Shown here: positions 6,359-7,536 of the stretch, piece by piece | Layout: each line of letters starts with the position of its first letter | Position numbering within the stretch: position 1 is the stretch's first letter | NCBI GenBank assembly: GCA_030671005.1 | Contig: DAOVAN010000079.1 | Location: forward strand, 1 to 7,536 | DNA: 7,536 bases | Source of the DNA: Caldifarciminota bacterium | GTDB taxonomy: Bacteria; Hydrothermota; Tepidihabitantia; SM23-42 | Direction: 5' to 3' | The notes under the pieces: generated by a model | The model's database searches: none | Seen by the model: only the letters and a program-made list of their open reading frames with translations | Told to the model about the DNA's origin: nothing | Made by a program: the position numbers and the translations under genes

Positions 6359-6940
6359 TTATGCTAAGGCTTTCAGAACCTGCTTACAGATCTCCTTCAA
6401 TGTTTCAAACACGCCGATCCCCTGGCTGGCGACTGCTTCAATGTAACGATATTCATTCCGGGGATTCAAAATGTTCTGCAACTCGTCGACCGACGTGATG
6501 TTTGGTAGATCTCTCTTGTTATACTGCATGACAAGGGGCACCCTTTCCAAAGAAAGATTATGTGCCTTCAGATTGTCTTGGAGATTATCAAAAGATTCAA
6601 TGTTTTCGTCGAAACGCTCGATCTGTGAATCCGCGACAAAGACAATACCATCAACACCCTTCAGAATCAGCTTTCGCGAAGCATTATAGAACACCTGTCC
6701 AGGCACAGTATAAAGGTGAAATCTAGTATTGAATCCTTTAATTGTGCCCAGGTCGACCGGAAGGAAGTCAAAGAACAGTGTGCGGTCGAGCTCGGTTGCA
6801 AGACTGATCAGCTTCCCTTTTATCGAGGGATTCAACTTCGTATATACGTACTTAATATTCGTTGTTTTACCACCCAAACCAGGACCGTAAAAAACGATCT
6901 TTGAATTTATTTCCCGTGATGCATAGTTAATTAGTGCCAT
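6359..6940 (-). CDS. mglA: MglA-type Ras-like GTPase, polarity switch
   Basis: A 193-residue small GTPase, nearly the length of Myxococcus xanthus MglA. The P-loop is GPGLGGKTT (19-27), Arg53 sits in ATELDRTLFFDF as the expected intrinsic arginine finger, and the G3 motif is TVPGQ (78-82) with Thr78 in place of the usual Asp, the hallmark of the MglA family. G4 is NKRD (141-144). In its GTP form MglA marks the leading pole and recruits motility or polarity effectors; MglB resets it. In M. xanthus this controls gliding and type IV pilus polarity; related pairs occur in Thermus and many non-motile lineages. Here it follows mglB by 55 bases, the standard mglBA order, which supports a working GTPase-GAP pair. 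The downstream partner (motor, pili) is not in the window. The ribosome site AGAGGA is only 2 bases from the ATG. Confidence 0.96.
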   Translation of the reverse strand: MALINYASREINSKIVFYGPGLGGKTTNIKYVYTKLNPSIKGKLISLATELDRTLFFDFLPVDLGTIKGFNTRFHLYTVPGQVFYNASRKLILKGVDGIVFVADSQIERFDENIESFDNLQDNLKAHNLSLERVPLVMQYNKRDLPNITSVDELQNILNPRNEYRYIEAVASQGIGVFETLKEICKQVLKALA

Positions 6941-6942
6941 AG

Positions 6943-6948
6943 TCCTCT
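6943..6948 (-). promoter_or_regulatory. Ribosome binding site of mglA with short spacing
   Basis: AGAGGA on the minus strand ends only 2 bases before the ATG at 6940-6938, closer than the usual 5-9. The start is still well supported because MALINYASREI is the expected N-terminus of MglA proteins. The spacing may lower translation relative to mglB. Confidence 0.5.
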
Positions 6949-6995
6949 ATTTCAAAATTACAAATACCGATTCATTAATAAATCCCACAGTTTCA

Positions 6996-7490
6996 TTAAG
7001 ACCCAAAGAGCTTGTCAATTTCCTCCTCAGCCATGCGTGTGAAATCGTCGTCGATTTCCTTTCTCGGCTCGGTCTCCTTTTCGACTTTGCTAAAAATCGT
7101 CTGAAAGGTATTTTCAAGCTCGGCAACGGTGTTTTTTGTCTTCACCCTGACCAAACCGAGCGTAGTGCGTTTGTCGAATATCACCGCCAGAATGATCCGA
7201 TCAGCAATGAGGCTCACGTAGAGATTCTCTTTCTCGCCCTGATGAAAGAGGGTGGAGAATTCTTTTTCACCGATGAGGGAGGCCAGTTGACTAGTGGCCG
7301 CAAAATCAGCCGCCGAGAGCGTGGCAAACGAGGATGTATCCATCTTGCTGGTGTCACCGGTCGAGGTAATGAGCTGACCCTCACGATCGATAAGCAATAT
7401 TGTTTTTGAATGGGTACCCTGCAGGAGTCGATTTAATGCATCATTTATTGACCAAAAATCTTCCTCGAAGATGTTAATCTGATCCCACAT
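6996..7490 (-). CDS. mglB: MglB, roadblock/LC7-domain GAP for MglA
   Basis: A 164-residue roadblock/LC7 protein, similar in length to M. xanthus MglB. The domain covers about residues 8-128: a first helix (FEEDFWSINDALNRLL), strands around TILLIDREGQLI, a helix of the LSAADFAATSQLASLIG type, then GEKEFSTLFHQG and the strands ILAVIFD and TLGLVRVK. A charged linker leads to a C-terminal helix ending EEEIDKLFGS (155-164). In M. xanthus the MglB dimer stimulates GTP hydrolysis by MglA at the lagging pole, and its C-terminal helix contacts MglA; retention of the tail suggests the same interaction. The start MWDQ matches the family N-terminus, and no SD sequence precedes it (ACCTCA), which fits the promoter placed immediately upstream. 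It is the first gene of the probable mglB-mglA-zinc knuckle-dnaE-barrel unit. Confidence 0.94.
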   Translation of the reverse strand: MWDQINIFEEDFWSINDALNRLLQGTHSKTILLIDREGQLITSTGDTSKMDTSSFATLSAADFAATSQLASLIGEKEFSTLFHQGEKENLYVSLIADRIILAVIFDKRTTLGLVRVKTKNTVAELENTFQTIFSKVEKETEPRKEIDDDFTRMAEEEIDKLFGS

Positions 7491-7496
7491 TGAGGT

Positions 7497-7524
7497 ATTA
7501 TAAATAGCATTCAGTAAAAGTCAA
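7497..7524 (-). promoter_or_regulatory. Sigma70-type promoter of mglB, predicts a leaderless mRNA
   Basis: On the minus strand a TTGACT -35 (7524-7519) and a perfect TATAAT -10 (7502-7497) are separated by 16 bases. Only six bases lie between the -10 and the ATG of mglB, so transcription should start at or within a base or two of the A of the start codon. No Shine-Dalgarno sequence is present, in agreement. It is the only strong promoter seen for the minus-strand genes and may drive all five genes down to the beta-barrel gene. Confidence 0.72.
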
Positions 7525-7536
7525 GAACGTAGATGT

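Overview
The window looks like a chromosomal stretch from a Gram-negative-type (diderm) bacterium of moderate GC. The evidence for an outer membrane is a lipoprotein signal, a predicted outer-membrane beta-barrel ending in Phe, and a secreted protein with a C-terminal sorting / FlgD-like Ig domain. That sorting-type domain together with an mglBA polarity module suggests an FCB-type or candidate-phylum lineage (for example the WOR-3/Stahlbacteria kind of genome). The taxonomic call is inference only. No phage, transposon, CRISPR or RNA gene is visible, and the gene content is mostly core.

Layout. Positions 1-591 (+) hold the 3' end of a secreted repeat-type protein. Everything else is on the minus strand and reads from right to left. 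A strong sigma70-type promoter (7497-7524) drives mglB (7490-6996). It is followed by mglA (6940-6359), a small two-CxxC zinc-knuckle protein (6325-6035), dnaE (5987-2628) and a beta-barrel protein (2600-1929), with gaps of 27-55 bases, so these five could form one transcription unit. A perfect parS centromere site (TGTTTCACGTGAAACA, 1912-1927) lies against the stop codon of the barrel gene. Beyond it comes a thiol-redox cluster: thioredoxin (1834-1511), a TlpA-like thioredoxin lipoprotein (1499-1008) and an OsmC-family protein (983-588). The OsmC gene runs tail-to-tail into the plus-strand gene with a 4-base overlap.

How the parts fit. MglA (Ras-like GTPase) and MglB (roadblock GAP) form a cell-polarity switch. 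DnaE is the replicative polymerase and keeps a full set of PHP metal ligands, which predicts built-in 3'-5' proofreading. parS is the ParB loading site and usually lies near the replication origin. The redox cluster puts disulfide chemistry in the cytoplasm (Trx), the periplasm (TlpA-like) and against peroxides (OsmC). There is no gap longer than 300 bases without a gene.

The most notable observations are the parS site and the close linkage of polarity genes, the replicative polymerase and a centromere. Others are the mglB promoter that predicts a leaderless mRNA, the uncharacterised zinc-knuckle protein between mglA and dnaE, and the CPPC (not CGPC) active site of the thioredoxin.
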